From: Chloroflexi bacterium bin20
Lineage (GTDB): Bacteria > Chloroflexota > Anaerolineae > Aggregatilineales > Phototrophicaceae
Direction of reading: 5' to 3'
Assembly (NCBI GenBank): GCA_002238485.1
Contig: MPMG01000008.1
Coordinates: 1 to 64,000, forward strand
Length of the DNA stretch: 64,000 nt
Part shown: positions 33,530 to 41,881 of the stretch, piece after piece
Layout: each line of letters begins with the position of its first letter
How positions within the stretch are numbered: position 1 is the stretch's first letter
Translations under genes and position numbers: made by a program
Notes under the pieces: generated by a model
Told to the model about the DNA's origin: nothing
The model's database searches: none
Seen by the model: only the letters and a program-made list of their open reading frames with translations

Positions 33530-35181
33530 TAACCCGCGCGCTATGGCTGCTGCTGGCTTGCTGCCTGACCGCCTGCACGAATCTGAGTGGCGAGCCAGAA
33601 ATCGCTGCCACGCTGCCGCCCGAAACCGCGAATAGCCGTTGGCAGCCGGATATTGGCATTGGCGCGAGACTCTTCGCCGAGCATTGTACGGATTGTCATG
33701 GCGAAACGGGCGATGGCAAAGGAACATTGGTATTGGCGGGCAGCGTCGACCAGCCACTCGACTTGACCGACCAGACGCTTGTTGCGGTCGAATCGCCGCT
33801 TGAATTCTTCGATATCATCACATTGGGAAAGCTCGATAACCTGATGCCGCCCTGGCAAGATGCCTTGAGCGAGTCACAGCGCTGGAATGTGGCGCTCTAT
33901 GCCTACACGCTGCGCTATGACGATGCGCTGCTGGCGAAGGGTGAGTCGCTGTGGCATAGGCTGTGCGCGGATTGCAAGTTGCCAAAGACGATCCCGCCTG
34001 TCTTCAGCGATGTGGCCTATGGACGGCAGCTGGGTTTGGCAGAAGCGCTCTCGGACATTGACTATGCGGCGATAGCGGCTTTCCTGCGCGCGCAAAGCCT
34101 GCAAGCGGCAACTGTGACGATAACTGGCACAGTGCAGAACGGCACGGCGGGTGGACTCGTGCCCAGCGATACGATCGTGCAACTGCAAGTTGGCAGCCTC
34201 CAGCGGGGATACAGCGCGACAGAAACCACCATTGATGCCGATGGGCGATTTCGCTTTGACCAGGTGCGGCGCGCGGACGACCTCAGCTATGCCCTGGGCG
34301 CGGTCTACGATGGGCGTCTTTTCAGCTTGCGCATGCCTGTCGAATCGTTGGCGAATGAGCAGACGCTCCATATCTATGCTGCCGGCAGCGATCCGACTGT
34401 CCTCACGGTTTCGCGCATTGACATGCGCGTCGATGCGGCGCGGCTGGAAGACCGGGGCGCTGGGCTGGTCGTCGAGCAAGTCATCGGCTTCCACAACGAG
34501 TCCGACCGCATCTACACCAGCGGACGCGGCTTTGACGATGGGCGCGAAGCCAGCTTGCTCGTGCAGCTGCCACAGGGCGCAGAATGGCTGGGTGGCTTCG
34601 ACACAGGCCGTTATGTCGTGATAGAGAACATGGCTGGATTGCCCAATTCGCTGATTGACACGTTGCCAGTGCCGCCCGGCGACCGGCACGAGATCGCTCT
34701 GGCTTACTTTTTGCCCTATGCCAGCGCGCTGGAATTCGTGCAAGATTTCAACAACCTGCTGGATGCCCATGTGCGCATGCTGCTGCCACGCTCGCTACGA
34801 ATAGACGGCGCATTCGAGCTGGCCGAGGCGGACGCAAGCAATCAATATGTCGGGCAGCTGACGATGCAAGTCGATCCCGCGCTCAGCTTCACGATCAATG
34901 GCGATCCTTTCGCCACCAGCAGCGATGATGCGCAAGTCATCACTAGCGAGGCGTTGATACCCTTGCTTATGGTCGCGGCAGTTGCCTTGGCATTGGCAGG
35001 CTGGCTGGCAATTGTGCTGCGGAGACCCCTTATCACCAGCACCGAGATTGACAAACTGACACAGGAACTTGCACAGCTGGAGCGCGAACACGACCAGGGA
35101 GGCATCAATCACGACCTCTACCATCAGCGGCGGCGCGAGATCCAGGCGCAGCTGTCTGCCCTGCAGGATGACCCGTCATGA
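33526..35181 (+). CDS. Cytochrome c lipoprotein inside the ccm operon, with a CxxCK site
   Basis: This 551-residue protein starts with a lipoprotein signal (lipobox Leu-Thr-Ala-Cys17). One normal haem site, Cys54-Thr-Asp-Cys57-His58, is followed by Met-Pro-Pro-Trp as a possible ligand region. A second cytochrome-like segment has Cys147-Ala-Asp-Cys150-Lys151, with Lys instead of His. Then come about 300 residues of beta-rich sequence of unknown function, a C-terminal membrane helix (about 478-496), and a coiled coil ending Arg-Arg-Arg-Glu-Ile-Gln that resembles CcmI/SHOCT tails. Its position inside the operon, overlapping both neighbours, suggests a role tied to cytochrome assembly or a main client. 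Confidence 0.8.
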   Translation: MITRALWLLLACCLTACTNLSGEPEIAATLPPETANSRWQPDIGIGARLFAEHCTDCHGETGDGKGTLVLAGSVDQPLDLTDQTLVAVESPLEFFDIITLGKLDNLMPPWQDALSESQRWNVALYAYTLRYDDALLAKGESLWHRLCADCKLPKTIPPVFSDVAYGRQLGLAEALSDIDYAAIAAFLRAQSLQAATVTITGTVQNGTAGGLVPSDTIVQLQVGSLQRGYSATETTIDADGRFRFDQVRRADDLSYALGAVYDGRLFSLRMPVESLANEQTLHIYAAGSDPTVLTVSRIDMRVDAARLEDRGAGLVVEQVIGFHNESDRIYTSGRGFDDGREASLLVQLPQGAEWLGGFDTGRYVVIENMAGLPNSLIDTLPVPPGDRHEIALAYFLPYASALEFVQDFNNLLDAHVRMLLPRSLRIDGAFELAEADASNQYVGQLTMQVDPALSFTINGDPFATSSDDAQVITSEALIPLLMVAAVALALAGWLAIVLRRPLITSTEIDKLTQELAQLEREHDQGGINHDLYHQRRREIQAQLSALQDDPS

Positions 35182-35888
35182 GCGGGCGCAGGCTGATCGA
35201 AGTCCAGCGGCTGAGCAAGAATTTCGGCTGGCTGCCGGTCTTGCGCGGACTGGATCTTCTTGTACAGCGCGGAGAGTTTGTGCTGCTGCTGGGCGCGAAT
35301 GGCAGCGGCAAATCGACCTTGCTGCGTCTGCTGTGTGGCTTGAGCCGCGCGACCAGCGGGGTCATTCGCATCGGTGGCTGGTCGCTGCCCGAGGAGGCAC
35401 AGGCTGTGCGCGCGCAGATCGGTCTGCTGGCGCATCGTCCGCTTCTTTATGAGAATTTGACGGCACGCGAGAACCTGGACTTCTTCGCCGCGCTCTATGA
35501 CATCGCAGCAGCCGAGCGAGCGCGCCGTCGCGACAACTTGCTGCAGCAGGTAGGTTTGGCTGACCGCGCTGATGGACTGGTGCGTGGATTCTCGCGGGGT
35601 ATGCAGCAACGCCTCAGCCTGGCGCGCGCCCTATTGCATCAGCCCGACCTGCTCTTGCTGGACGAACCCTATACGGGCCTGGACAACGCCGGCTGCGCCA
35701 TGCTCGATGAGCTGCTGACGGCCGCGTCCAATAGCGGCTGCACCATCATCATGAGCACGCATCAGCTGGAGCGAAAGCCAGCCCATATCGACCGTGCCCT
35801 GGTTCTCGCCGATGGATCGATGGTCTATGATGGGCAGGTCAATGGCGATCTCGCCGCCCTCTTTCGGCAAGCAACCGCTAGCGCATGA
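35178..35888 (+). CDS. ccmA: Haem exporter ATPase CcmA
   Basis: The 236-residue ABC ATPase drives the CcmABCD complex that releases haem-loaded CcmE. Walker A Gly-Ala-Asn-Gly-Ser-Gly-Lys-Ser-Thr, signature Ser-Arg-Gly-Met-Gln-Gln-Arg-Leu, Walker B Leu-Leu-Leu-Leu-Asp-Glu-Pro and a switch His in Ser-Thr-His-Gln are all present. Overlaps the cytochrome gene before and ccmB after. Confidence 0.93.
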   Translation: MSGRRLIEVQRLSKNFGWLPVLRGLDLLVQRGEFVLLLGANGSGKSTLLRLLCGLSRATSGVIRIGGWSLPEEAQAVRAQIGLLAHRPLLYENLTARENLDFFAALYDIAAAERARRRDNLLQQVGLADRADGLVRGFSRGMQQRLSLARALLHQPDLLLLDEPYTGLDNAGCAMLDELLTAASNSGCTIIMSTHQLERKPAHIDRALVLADGSMVYDGQVNGDLAALFRQATASA

Positions 35889-36562
35889 AATCGCCTTTCG
35901 CAGCCGCCGTACGCGCCATCGTCAGCAAAGACTTGCGGGCAGAATGGCGCTCGCGGGAGCTGGTCAGCGCGATGGCACTCTTCGCCCTGTTGAGCGTGCT
36001 GGTCTTCAGCTTTGCGCTGGAGCTGGACAAGAACGCGCGCGAAGAGGCGATCAGCGGCGTGCTGTGGGTGAGCTTGATTTTCGCCAGTCTACTGGGCTTC
36101 AATCGCAGTCTGTCCTTGGAGCACGACCAAGGCAGCCTGGACGCGCTGCTGCTGACGCCGGTGTCTCGCTCGGCGATATTCCTTGGCAAGCTGCTGGGCA
36201 ATTTCATGTTCACGCTGCTTGTCGCGCTGGTGCTGCTGCCACTGATGACAGCGCTGTATGGCGTGCAGCTGCTGGATAGCTGGGCGCTGCTGACGACGAT
36301 TGTGGGCGTCTTCGGTTTTAGCGCCATTGGCACCCTGCTGGCCACCCTGGCTGTGCAAACGCGATCCCGAGAAGCGCTGCTGCCCATTGCGCTGCTGCCG
36401 GTCTGCCTGCCTTTTTTGCTGACGGCGGTGCGCGCAACCAAAGGCATAGTGAGCGGCGCGCCACAAAGCGAGTGGCAAGTCTGGCTGCAGTTGCTGGCTG
36501 CCATCACCATCATTTACCTGGTATTGTGCCTGTTGCTGTATAGATTCGTGCTTGAAGAATGA
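35885..36562 (+). CDS. ccmB: Haem exporter permease CcmB
   Basis: A 225-residue protein with six membrane helices. The text matches CcmB: Lys-Asp-Leu-Arg-Ala-Glu-Trp-Arg-Ser-Arg-Glu near the N-terminus and Glu-His-Asp-Gln-Gly-Ser-Leu-Asp-Ala-Leu-Leu-Leu-Thr-Pro in the first cytoplasmic loop. Membrane partner of CcmA; the start overlaps its stop (ATGA). Confidence 0.93.
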   Translation: MKSPFAAAVRAIVSKDLRAEWRSRELVSAMALFALLSVLVFSFALELDKNAREEAISGVLWVSLIFASLLGFNRSLSLEHDQGSLDALLLTPVSRSAIFLGKLLGNFMFTLLVALVLLPLMTALYGVQLLDSWALLTTIVGVFGFSAIGTLLATLAVQTRSREALLPIALLPVCLPFLLTAVRATKGIVSGAPQSEWQVWLQLLAAITIIYLVLCLLLYRFVLEE

Positions 36563-36613
36563 GCCAGCGCTACTACAATTCTTCGCAGCCCATTTAGTGT
36601 AAGGCGAGCCATC

Positions 36614-37354
36614 ATGACGCAGCGCAGGATACATGCTTCGTTGGCAGCCAGCCCACAGCCGCGACTGCTGCGCGCACTGACGATCTTGGCCACGCTGGGA
36701 TTCGCCAGCACGTTGGTCTTGGGGCTTTTTGTTGCCGGCACAGACATCCAGCAGGGGCCGGTGCAGCGCATTTTCTACATTCACATGCCGGCTTTTTTTG
36801 GCGCGTTCACGGCTTTTGGCGCGACTGTGCTGGGCGGTCTCATCTACCTTTGGCGCGGCAGTGAAGCCTGGGATCGCATCGCGCTGGCAGGCGTCGAAGT
36901 CGGCTTGGCATTCGCGCTGATCAACCTGCTGACAGGCGCGATCTGGGCACGACCAATCTGGAATACCTGGTGGACCTGGGATCCACGCCTGACCTCGGCG
37001 GCAGTGATGTGCCTGACTTATGCGGCCTATCTGATGCTGCGCGCTGGCATCGAAAATCCGCAGCGGCGACGCCGTCTGATGTCGGTTTATGGCATCTTCG
37101 CCTTTGTCAGCGTGCTGCTGACGCTGTTCATCATCCGCATCGTGCCCGATACCATCCACCCGGTCATCGTCGGCGCAAGCCCACAAAACGCGCAAGGCAG
37201 TTTCGAGGCGACCAGCGGCGTGGTGCTGGCGCTGCTGCCCAGCTTGCTGCTGTGGCTGACACTGATGCCGATCACGCTGATGTGGCATCGCTACCGGCTG
37301 GCGCTGCGACAAGAAGCAGTCGATGCGCTCAAACTGAAACTGCTGGGTGGATGA
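36614..37354 (+). CDS. ccmC: Haem-handling protein CcmC
   Basis: A 246-residue membrane protein with six helices that loads haem onto CcmE. The tryptophan-rich motif is Trp-Asn-Thr-Trp-Trp-Thr-Trp-Asp-Pro-Arg-Leu-Thr, and His residues in Tyr-Ile-His-Met-Pro and Ile-His-Pro-Val flank it as haem ligands. It follows ccmB by 51 bases and overlaps the next gene. No ccmD is recognisable, though a very short one could be missed. Confidence 0.94.
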   Translation: MTQRRIHASLAASPQPRLLRALTILATLGFASTLVLGLFVAGTDIQQGPVQRIFYIHMPAFFGAFTAFGATVLGGLIYLWRGSEAWDRIALAGVEVGLAFALINLLTGAIWARPIWNTWWTWDPRLTSAAVMCLTYAAYLMLRAGIENPQRRRRLMSVYGIFAFVSVLLTLFIIRIVPDTIHPVIVGASPQNAQGSFEATSGVVLALLPSLLLWLTLMPITLMWHRYRLALRQEAVDALKLKLLGG

Positions 37355-38226
37355 TGCGCAGAGCCAAGCAAAGGACACTATTTTTTCTGGCGCTGCTGCT
37401 GGCGCTGGCATGGGCAGGCTGGACTCAAGCCCAAAACGAAACGCCCTATTATCAGTCGACCGACTTCAATATACCGATATTGGCCGGCTGGCAAAACCAG
37501 AGCGCGGAGGGCGTGGCGCAATTCTATAATCCCTCGGCACAGGCAACCATCCGCACAACCATGGCAGCGGGCAGGGATGCCCAATCGGCCGCGGCTGCCG
37601 ACCTGGCAGGCTGGCTGGGTTTGACGGGGCTAGATGCGCCGGTCTACAGCGGCAAGGTCAACCTGGCGGATGGCACCTGGCATTCGCTGGTCTACGACAT
37701 CGACGCCGGGCAATCGGTATCGGTGATGGCGCGACAAGCCGGCGACCGCTTCATCGTCATCACCTTCCTGGAAAGCGATCCCGCTTCCCGCACGCGGATG
37801 CTGACTATTGCGCAGGCGGACGATACGCTGGATACACCCGAGCCCGAAATAGACAGCGCGCTGCAGCAATTGACGCAGCTGCGGCTGGACGACCTGGCAG
37901 CGGTTGGCACTTCCGCGCTGCCCGGCGGCGACTGGCTGGTCTTCCAAGGCGAATCGGCGCTGGCAGCTGGCAGCGTCTTCGGCAACGACAGCTACATTGC
38001 GCTGCAAGAAGGAGCGCCGGGCGATCTAAGGGCGCTGGCGGATGCCTGGCAAGGCACGTTGCTGGGATTCTTCATCACGCCCGACAATTCCCCCTATCTG
38101 TGGCTGGGTATCGCGGTCAGCCTGCTGATATTGGCGGCACTGGCGGGCAGCTTTGTGTGGCGCGCGCGCGCGCTGCAGAAAGACCTGGCGATGATCGAGC
38201 AGTTGCAAAGCGCCGACTCCAACTAG
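37351..38226 (+). CDS. Membrane-anchored exported protein at the end of the ccm operon
   Basis: A 291-residue protein with a signal peptide (Met-Met-Arg-Arg-Ala-Lys, hydrophobic core, Gln-Ala-Gln), an outer domain of about 220 residues without cysteines, and one C-terminal membrane helix (about 252-270) ending in a charged tail. I do not recognise it. The start overlaps the ccmC stop (ATGATG), so it belongs to the operon. An open frame reaching back to 36970 lies inside ccmC and is not real. Confidence 0.7.
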   Translation: MMRRAKQRTLFFLALLLALAWAGWTQAQNETPYYQSTDFNIPILAGWQNQSAEGVAQFYNPSAQATIRTTMAAGRDAQSAAAADLAGWLGLTGLDAPVYSGKVNLADGTWHSLVYDIDAGQSVSVMARQAGDRFIVITFLESDPASRTRMLTIAQADDTLDTPEPEIDSALQQLTQLRLDDLAAVGTSALPGGDWLVFQGESALAAGSVFGNDSYIALQEGAPGDLRALADAWQGTLLGFFITPDNSPYLWLGIAVSLLILAALAGSFVWRARALQKDLAMIEQLQSADSN

Positions 38227-38342
38227 CTATGGCAGCACAGCCGGCAGTTCGCGCATCCGAGGCAAGCTGTGTCGCCGCGCAACTATCGCGCGATGCAGGC
38301 GTATAAAATGATAATCAGACAGCGCGGATCAGGAGCGGCGTG

Positions 38343-38708
38343 ATGAGCGAAGAACAGAATCCCCTGCCAGACGAGCCGGTGGATGAAGCGGAAACAACTC
38401 CGCTGGAGCAATTCATATATCACCAGCGGCGCGGCCTGGAAGAATTTGGCAAGGCGATGGAGTCGCTGCTGCCGCCTGGCTTCCGCGAGCACACCCAAGC
38501 GGCTGGCAACGAATTCGCGACGGGCTTCCGCGTACTGATTGATGCCGCCATCGACGAAATCAAGAAAGCCAGCGAGATGGAAGACCCCGATGCCCGCAGC
38601 ACTGCCGAACACGAACGTCAGGCGCACGCCAATCTGGCTTCTGACGAAGATGCAGAAGGCGCAACCGGCGCGACCAGCCGCAAGATCCGCGTTGAGCTGG
38701 ACGACTGA
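38343..38708 (+). CDS. Small acidic protein of unknown function
   Basis: A 121-residue hydrophilic, acidic, mostly helical protein with no family I recognise. AGGAGCGG sits 4 bases before the ATG at 38343; GTG 38340 is an alternative. A TATAAA-like box lies at about 38302. Downstream, the repeat at 38771 separates it from the convergent ATPase gene. Confidence 0.6.
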   Translation: MSEEQNPLPDEPVDEAETTPLEQFIYHQRRGLEEFGKAMESLLPPGFREHTQAAGNEFATGFRVLIDAAIDEIKKASEMEDPDARSTAEHERQAHANLASDEDAEGATGATSRKIRVELDD

Positions 38709-38770
38709 AAATAGCGAGATTTTCGGACGGCGTGTCACCGCCTCGCCACCACAGGAATCTACGCACGCTT

Positions 38771-38806
38771 TGCCTCCCCCCGACTTTTCGAAAGGACTGA
38801 GGGGCA
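38771..38806 (-). repeat. Inverted, degenerate copy of the 39-bp hairpin repeat
   Basis: The reverse complement matches the unit at 409-523 over the CCCTCAGT box, CGAAAAGTCGGGGGG and GAGGCA, with about three mismatches in the left arm (CCTTTCG instead of CCCCCCG). It lies in a convergent intergenic gap, the usual place for REP-like elements. Confidence 0.75.
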
Positions 38807-38811
38807 GCGAA

Positions 38812-40008
38812 TTACGAAGCCCGCTGCTCAAAGCGGATGTTGAGGAACTTGTCTTCAAACTTAGCGCTGGTGATTTCCAGTTCTTGCAGTTCATCGGGCA
38901 GCACGATATTGCGGCGGTAGGGACCTACGCTCAAAGTGATCTCGTCCCGCGACCGGAACAAATCCAGCTGCTCTTTGCGGGCGAAGCCGATCGGCACGCG
39001 CAGCAGCCAGCTCGCATCGCTATCCAGCCGCTCCAGCTTGTGCACGACGCCATCGAACAGACGCTCGGCCGGGTTTCGGTCGCCATAGAGCTCGTCTGCC
39101 AGGCGGCGCAGCATCTCCAGCCCGCCCATTTCTTCGCCAAATAGCGGCGCAGTCAGCAAGGGCAGGCTGCCAAATGCCTCGCCCACAAATTCGATATTTT
39201 TGGCTTGGCGCTGCTTCCAGACATCAAAGAAGGGATCGCGGATTTCGTCCGGGAAAACGCGGTTGACCAGGATGGCATCGGTGGCGTAGTCGTAGAGGTT
39301 GAGATAGGTATACGTGCGCTGGGTCTCGCGGATGACCATGCGCTCGGCATTGGTGACTAAGCGGATGCTGGCATGCTCGGGGTCGGTCAGCAGCTCGCGC
39401 ACGCCATCCAAGGTATCAAAAAGCAACTGCACCTGGTCCCAGGCATTTTCGGCGATATCAATGCCCAGGTCGTTTTTCTTGCCGCGATTGAAAAGGCGCT
39501 GCACGGGGCGGATGACGCTGTCCAGCCCGCGAGCGATGCGCATCAGCCGCTCGACCCACCAGCGCGTTACATCGGGCAGGCTGAGCAGGCGGATGGTCTC
39601 GGCAGTTGGCGCAGCATCGACAATCAGCACATCATAGTCACCCGCCTGAAAGTATTCGCTGATCCACAGCAGCTGCGCGCCTTCTTCTAAACCGGGGATG
39701 ATGGTTACTTCGGCAGCATTGACCTTGGCGATGCCCTCGCGGTTGAAAAAAGCGCCCAGGTATTCTTGGATCCTGCCCCAGTATTTCTGCATGGAATAGC
39801 GCGTGTCGATTTCTTGCGCCCACAAGTTGTCGGCGACCTGCACAGGCTCGGGACCAACCTCCACATCGAGGGCGTCGCCCAGGCTGTGCGCAGTATCGGT
39901 GCTGACGACTATGGTTTTCAGCCCCAGCTCGGCACAGCGCAGCGCTGTCGCCGCCGAAATGCTGGTCTTGCCGACTCCACCTTTGCCAGTGTGCACAATC
40001 ACGCGCAT
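38812..40008 (-). CDS. ArsA/Get3-family ATPase with C-terminal Hsp20-like domain
   Basis: The 398-residue protein has a deviant Walker A Gly8-Lys-Gly-Gly-Val-Gly-Lys-Thr15, Ser-Thr-Asp-Thr-Ala-His-Ser-Leu-Gly-Asp (switch I), and Asp-Ala-Ala-Pro-Thr-Ala-Glu-Thr (A-loop). The last 90 residues form a beta-sandwich like the Hsp20-type tail of bacterial ArsA homologues. There is no arsenite pump or arsD nearby, so an arsenic role is unlikely; a chaperone or targeting role like Get3 is possible. ATG 40008 follows AGGTGG; the frame extends to 40089 without a better start. Confidence 0.87.
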   Translation of the reverse strand: MRVIVHTGKGGVGKTSISAATALRCAELGLKTIVVSTDTAHSLGDALDVEVGPEPVQVADNLWAQEIDTRYSMQKYWGRIQEYLGAFFNREGIAKVNAAEVTIIPGLEEGAQLLWISEYFQAGDYDVLIVDAAPTAETIRLLSLPDVTRWWVERLMRIARGLDSVIRPVQRLFNRGKKNDLGIDIAENAWDQVQLLFDTLDGVRELLTDPEHASIRLVTNAERMVIRETQRTYTYLNLYDYATDAILVNRVFPDEIRDPFFDVWKQRQAKNIEFVGEAFGSLPLLTAPLFGEEMGGLEMLRRLADELYGDRNPAERLFDGVVHKLERLDSDASWLLRVPIGFARKEQLDLFRSRDEITLSVGPYRRNIVLPDELQELEITSAKFEDKFLNIRFEQRAS

Positions 40009-40194
40009 AAAGCCACCTGCTGCCTTCTGTCTACGCTTGTCAAGTCTCACAGCAGTATACGCGCGGTCCCTGCGAAAGTAGCGCCACAATCGCAGCGGCG
40101 GGCTGTAGATGATGGGCGACTACCAAGACACCCCTGCATGGCTATGCATTTATGCGCAGCCACAGCAATCACCACTCGCCCCGGAAAATAGTCC

Positions 40195-40223
40195 TTGACA
40201 AGACAGAACAAACAATCTAATAT
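40195..40223 (+). promoter_or_regulatory. Strong promoter of the VOC gene
   Basis: Perfect TTGACA (40195-40200), 17-base spacer, TAATAT (40218-40223). It lies 43 bases before the start codon and is the closest match to a housekeeping sigma promoter in the window. Confidence 0.75.
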
Positions 40224-40266
40224 CGGCGCAACGAACACATATTCGCTTAACGAAGGAGAACTGCTC

Positions 40267-40644
40267 ATGCGTCCGATCGTACATATTGAGATCCCTTCTG
40301 CCGACAACGACGCGCAGAAGGCATTTTACGGGTCGCTGCTGGGTTGGCAAGCGACGGATATTCCCATGGGGCCTGACTTCACATATACCATGTTTGATCT
40401 CGGGAACAGCATGGGTGCGGCGCTATCGCCAGTCAGCGAAGACGACAACATTGGTCCCGGCGATGTTATCCTGTATTTCCATAGCGATGACCTGGATGCG
40501 GATATAGCGCGGGCCAGCGAACTGGGCGGCGAGGTCCTCTTGCCACGGCAGGATATTCCCGGCTTCGGCTCGCTGGGCATCTTCAAAGACCCCACCGGCA
40601 ACCGGGTGGCCTTCTGGCAAAGCGCCAACCCCGAGCAGGGCTAG
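40267..40644 (+). CDS. VOC-family (glyoxalase/dioxygenase fold) protein
   Basis: A 125-residue protein with two beta-alpha-beta-beta-beta modules: Ile-Val-His-Ile-Glu-Ile-Pro at the start, Ala-Phe-Tyr-Gly-Ser-Leu-Leu-Gly-Trp, and Phe-Lys-Asp-Pro-Thr-Gly-Asn-Arg near the end. Such proteins bind metal and small molecules; the substrate is unknown. AAGGAG lies 8 bases before ATG 40267. An in-frame TTG start at 40195-40197 would put the start codon in the -35 box. Confidence 0.85.
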   Translation: MRPIVHIEIPSADNDAQKAFYGSLLGWQATDIPMGPDFTYTMFDLGNSMGAALSPVSEDDNIGPGDVILYFHSDDLDADIARASELGGEVLLPRQDIPGFGSLGIFKDPTGNRVAFWQSANPEQG

Positions 40645-40717
40645 GCAAGGATTGTTGAGGAAAAACGGGCGGCTGGATCGGTTGCCCCTACATTTCAGCT
40701 ATTCGATAGGGCTCGAT

Positions 40718-41836
40718 ATGGCAGACTTCCCGCTGCTCAAGGACTACATAGACGGGCAGCTTGTGACTCAGCTTGCCGAGCGCATCACGGTCGCGCATCC
40801 GCAATTTGCAAGCGATGCCTTTGTCGCGGCAGCCAGCGGCGAATTGCAGAATCTGGAGTTGAAAGGGCGCTTCGACTGGATCGCCGACCAGTTGCGCGCG
40901 ACCTTGCCAGCCGATTATCCGACCGCGCTCAATATCTTGCTGCGCATCCTGGACATCGAGAACGGCAGATTCGCGACGCTGGACATGCCCGAATTTCGCC
41001 TGATGCCCATCCCGACATTTGTGTTTCGCCACGGGCTCGAGCATCCCGATGTTTCGCTGGATGCCATACCCATCATCACGCGCCACGCCACATGCGAAGG
41101 GGCGATCCGTCCCTTCATACGCCGTTACCCGACAGCCACACTGGCAAGGTTGCACAAATGGGCGCGCCACGACAACGAGCATGTTCGCCGCCTCGTCAGC
41201 GAAGGCACGCGCCCGCGCCTGCCCTGGTGGTCGCCCTTGCGTGAATTCATTGCCGATCCCGCGCCCGTCCTGGCGCTGCTGGAATGCTTGAAAGACGACC
41301 CGTCTCTCTATGTCCGGCGCTCGGTGGCCAACAACCTCAACGACATCAGCAAAGATCACCCACGGCTGGCGCTCGAGCGCATGGCAGCCTGGAGCGAAGG
41401 CGCAAGCAACGAGCGGCAATGGCTCATCAATCACGCGCTGCGCACATTGGTCAAACGGGGAGACAAGTCCGCACTGGCAATTTTGGGCTATGCTCCAGCC
41501 GAGGTCGAACTGAGCCATCTGACGGTCACTCCGACTGTGTTGCAGTTCGGGAAGCAACTTGAATTCTCGTTTGTGTTGCAGAATTGTGGCGGCGAGACGC
41601 AGAAGTTGATGGTCGATTTTGTGATGCATTTTGTCAAGGCGAATGGCTCGACCGCGCCCAAGGTCTTCAAGCTGAAGAAGTTGAGCCTGCCCGCCGGCGA
41701 GAAAATCTGCGTGCAAAAGAAAATGGCGATCCGCCCCATCTCCACGCGCAAATATTATGCCGGGCGGCAGCGGCTGGAAATCCAGGTCAACGGGGCCTGC
41801 CTGGGCGGCGCGGACTTTGAACTTGTGATGGACTAG
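40718..41836 (+). CDS. AlkC-type DNA alkylation repair glycosylase
   Basis: The 372-residue protein is built of HEAT-like helical repeats (about 1-260) with the family stretch Ser-Glu-Gly-Thr-Arg-Pro-Arg-Leu-Pro-Trp and Arg-Arg-Ser-Val-Ala-Asn-Asn-Leu-Asn-Asp. A C-terminal Ig-like beta domain of about 100 residues follows, as in the AlkC branch. These enzymes excise N3- and N7-alkylated purines. ATG 40718 with AGGG upstream is preferred to TTG 40652. Confidence 0.85.
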   Translation: MADFPLLKDYIDGQLVTQLAERITVAHPQFASDAFVAAASGELQNLELKGRFDWIADQLRATLPADYPTALNILLRILDIENGRFATLDMPEFRLMPIPTFVFRHGLEHPDVSLDAIPIITRHATCEGAIRPFIRRYPTATLARLHKWARHDNEHVRRLVSEGTRPRLPWWSPLREFIADPAPVLALLECLKDDPSLYVRRSVANNLNDISKDHPRLALERMAAWSEGASNERQWLINHALRTLVKRGDKSALAILGYAPAEVELSHLTVTPTVLQFGKQLEFSFVLQNCGGETQKLMVDFVMHFVKANGSTAPKVFKLKKLSLPAGEKICVQKKMAIRPISTRKYYAGRQRLEIQVNGACLGGADFELVMD

Positions 41837-41881
41837 CGAGCGGTTTAGACTCGGCGAAATTCAATCGTCGGAGCGCCTCTC

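Noticed and set aside
33526..35181. NrfA because of the CxxCK site
   Set aside because: Only one standard haem site is present, and the rest of the protein is a beta-rich lipoprotein unrelated to NrfA.
36970..37350. N-terminal extension of the last ccm-operon gene
   Set aside because: It lies wholly inside ccmC in another frame, and the ATG at 37351 is followed by a clear signal peptide.
38812..40008. Arsenite efflux ATPase
   Set aside because: No arsB, arsD or arsR is nearby, and the Hsp20-like tail marks the other bacterial ArsA branch.
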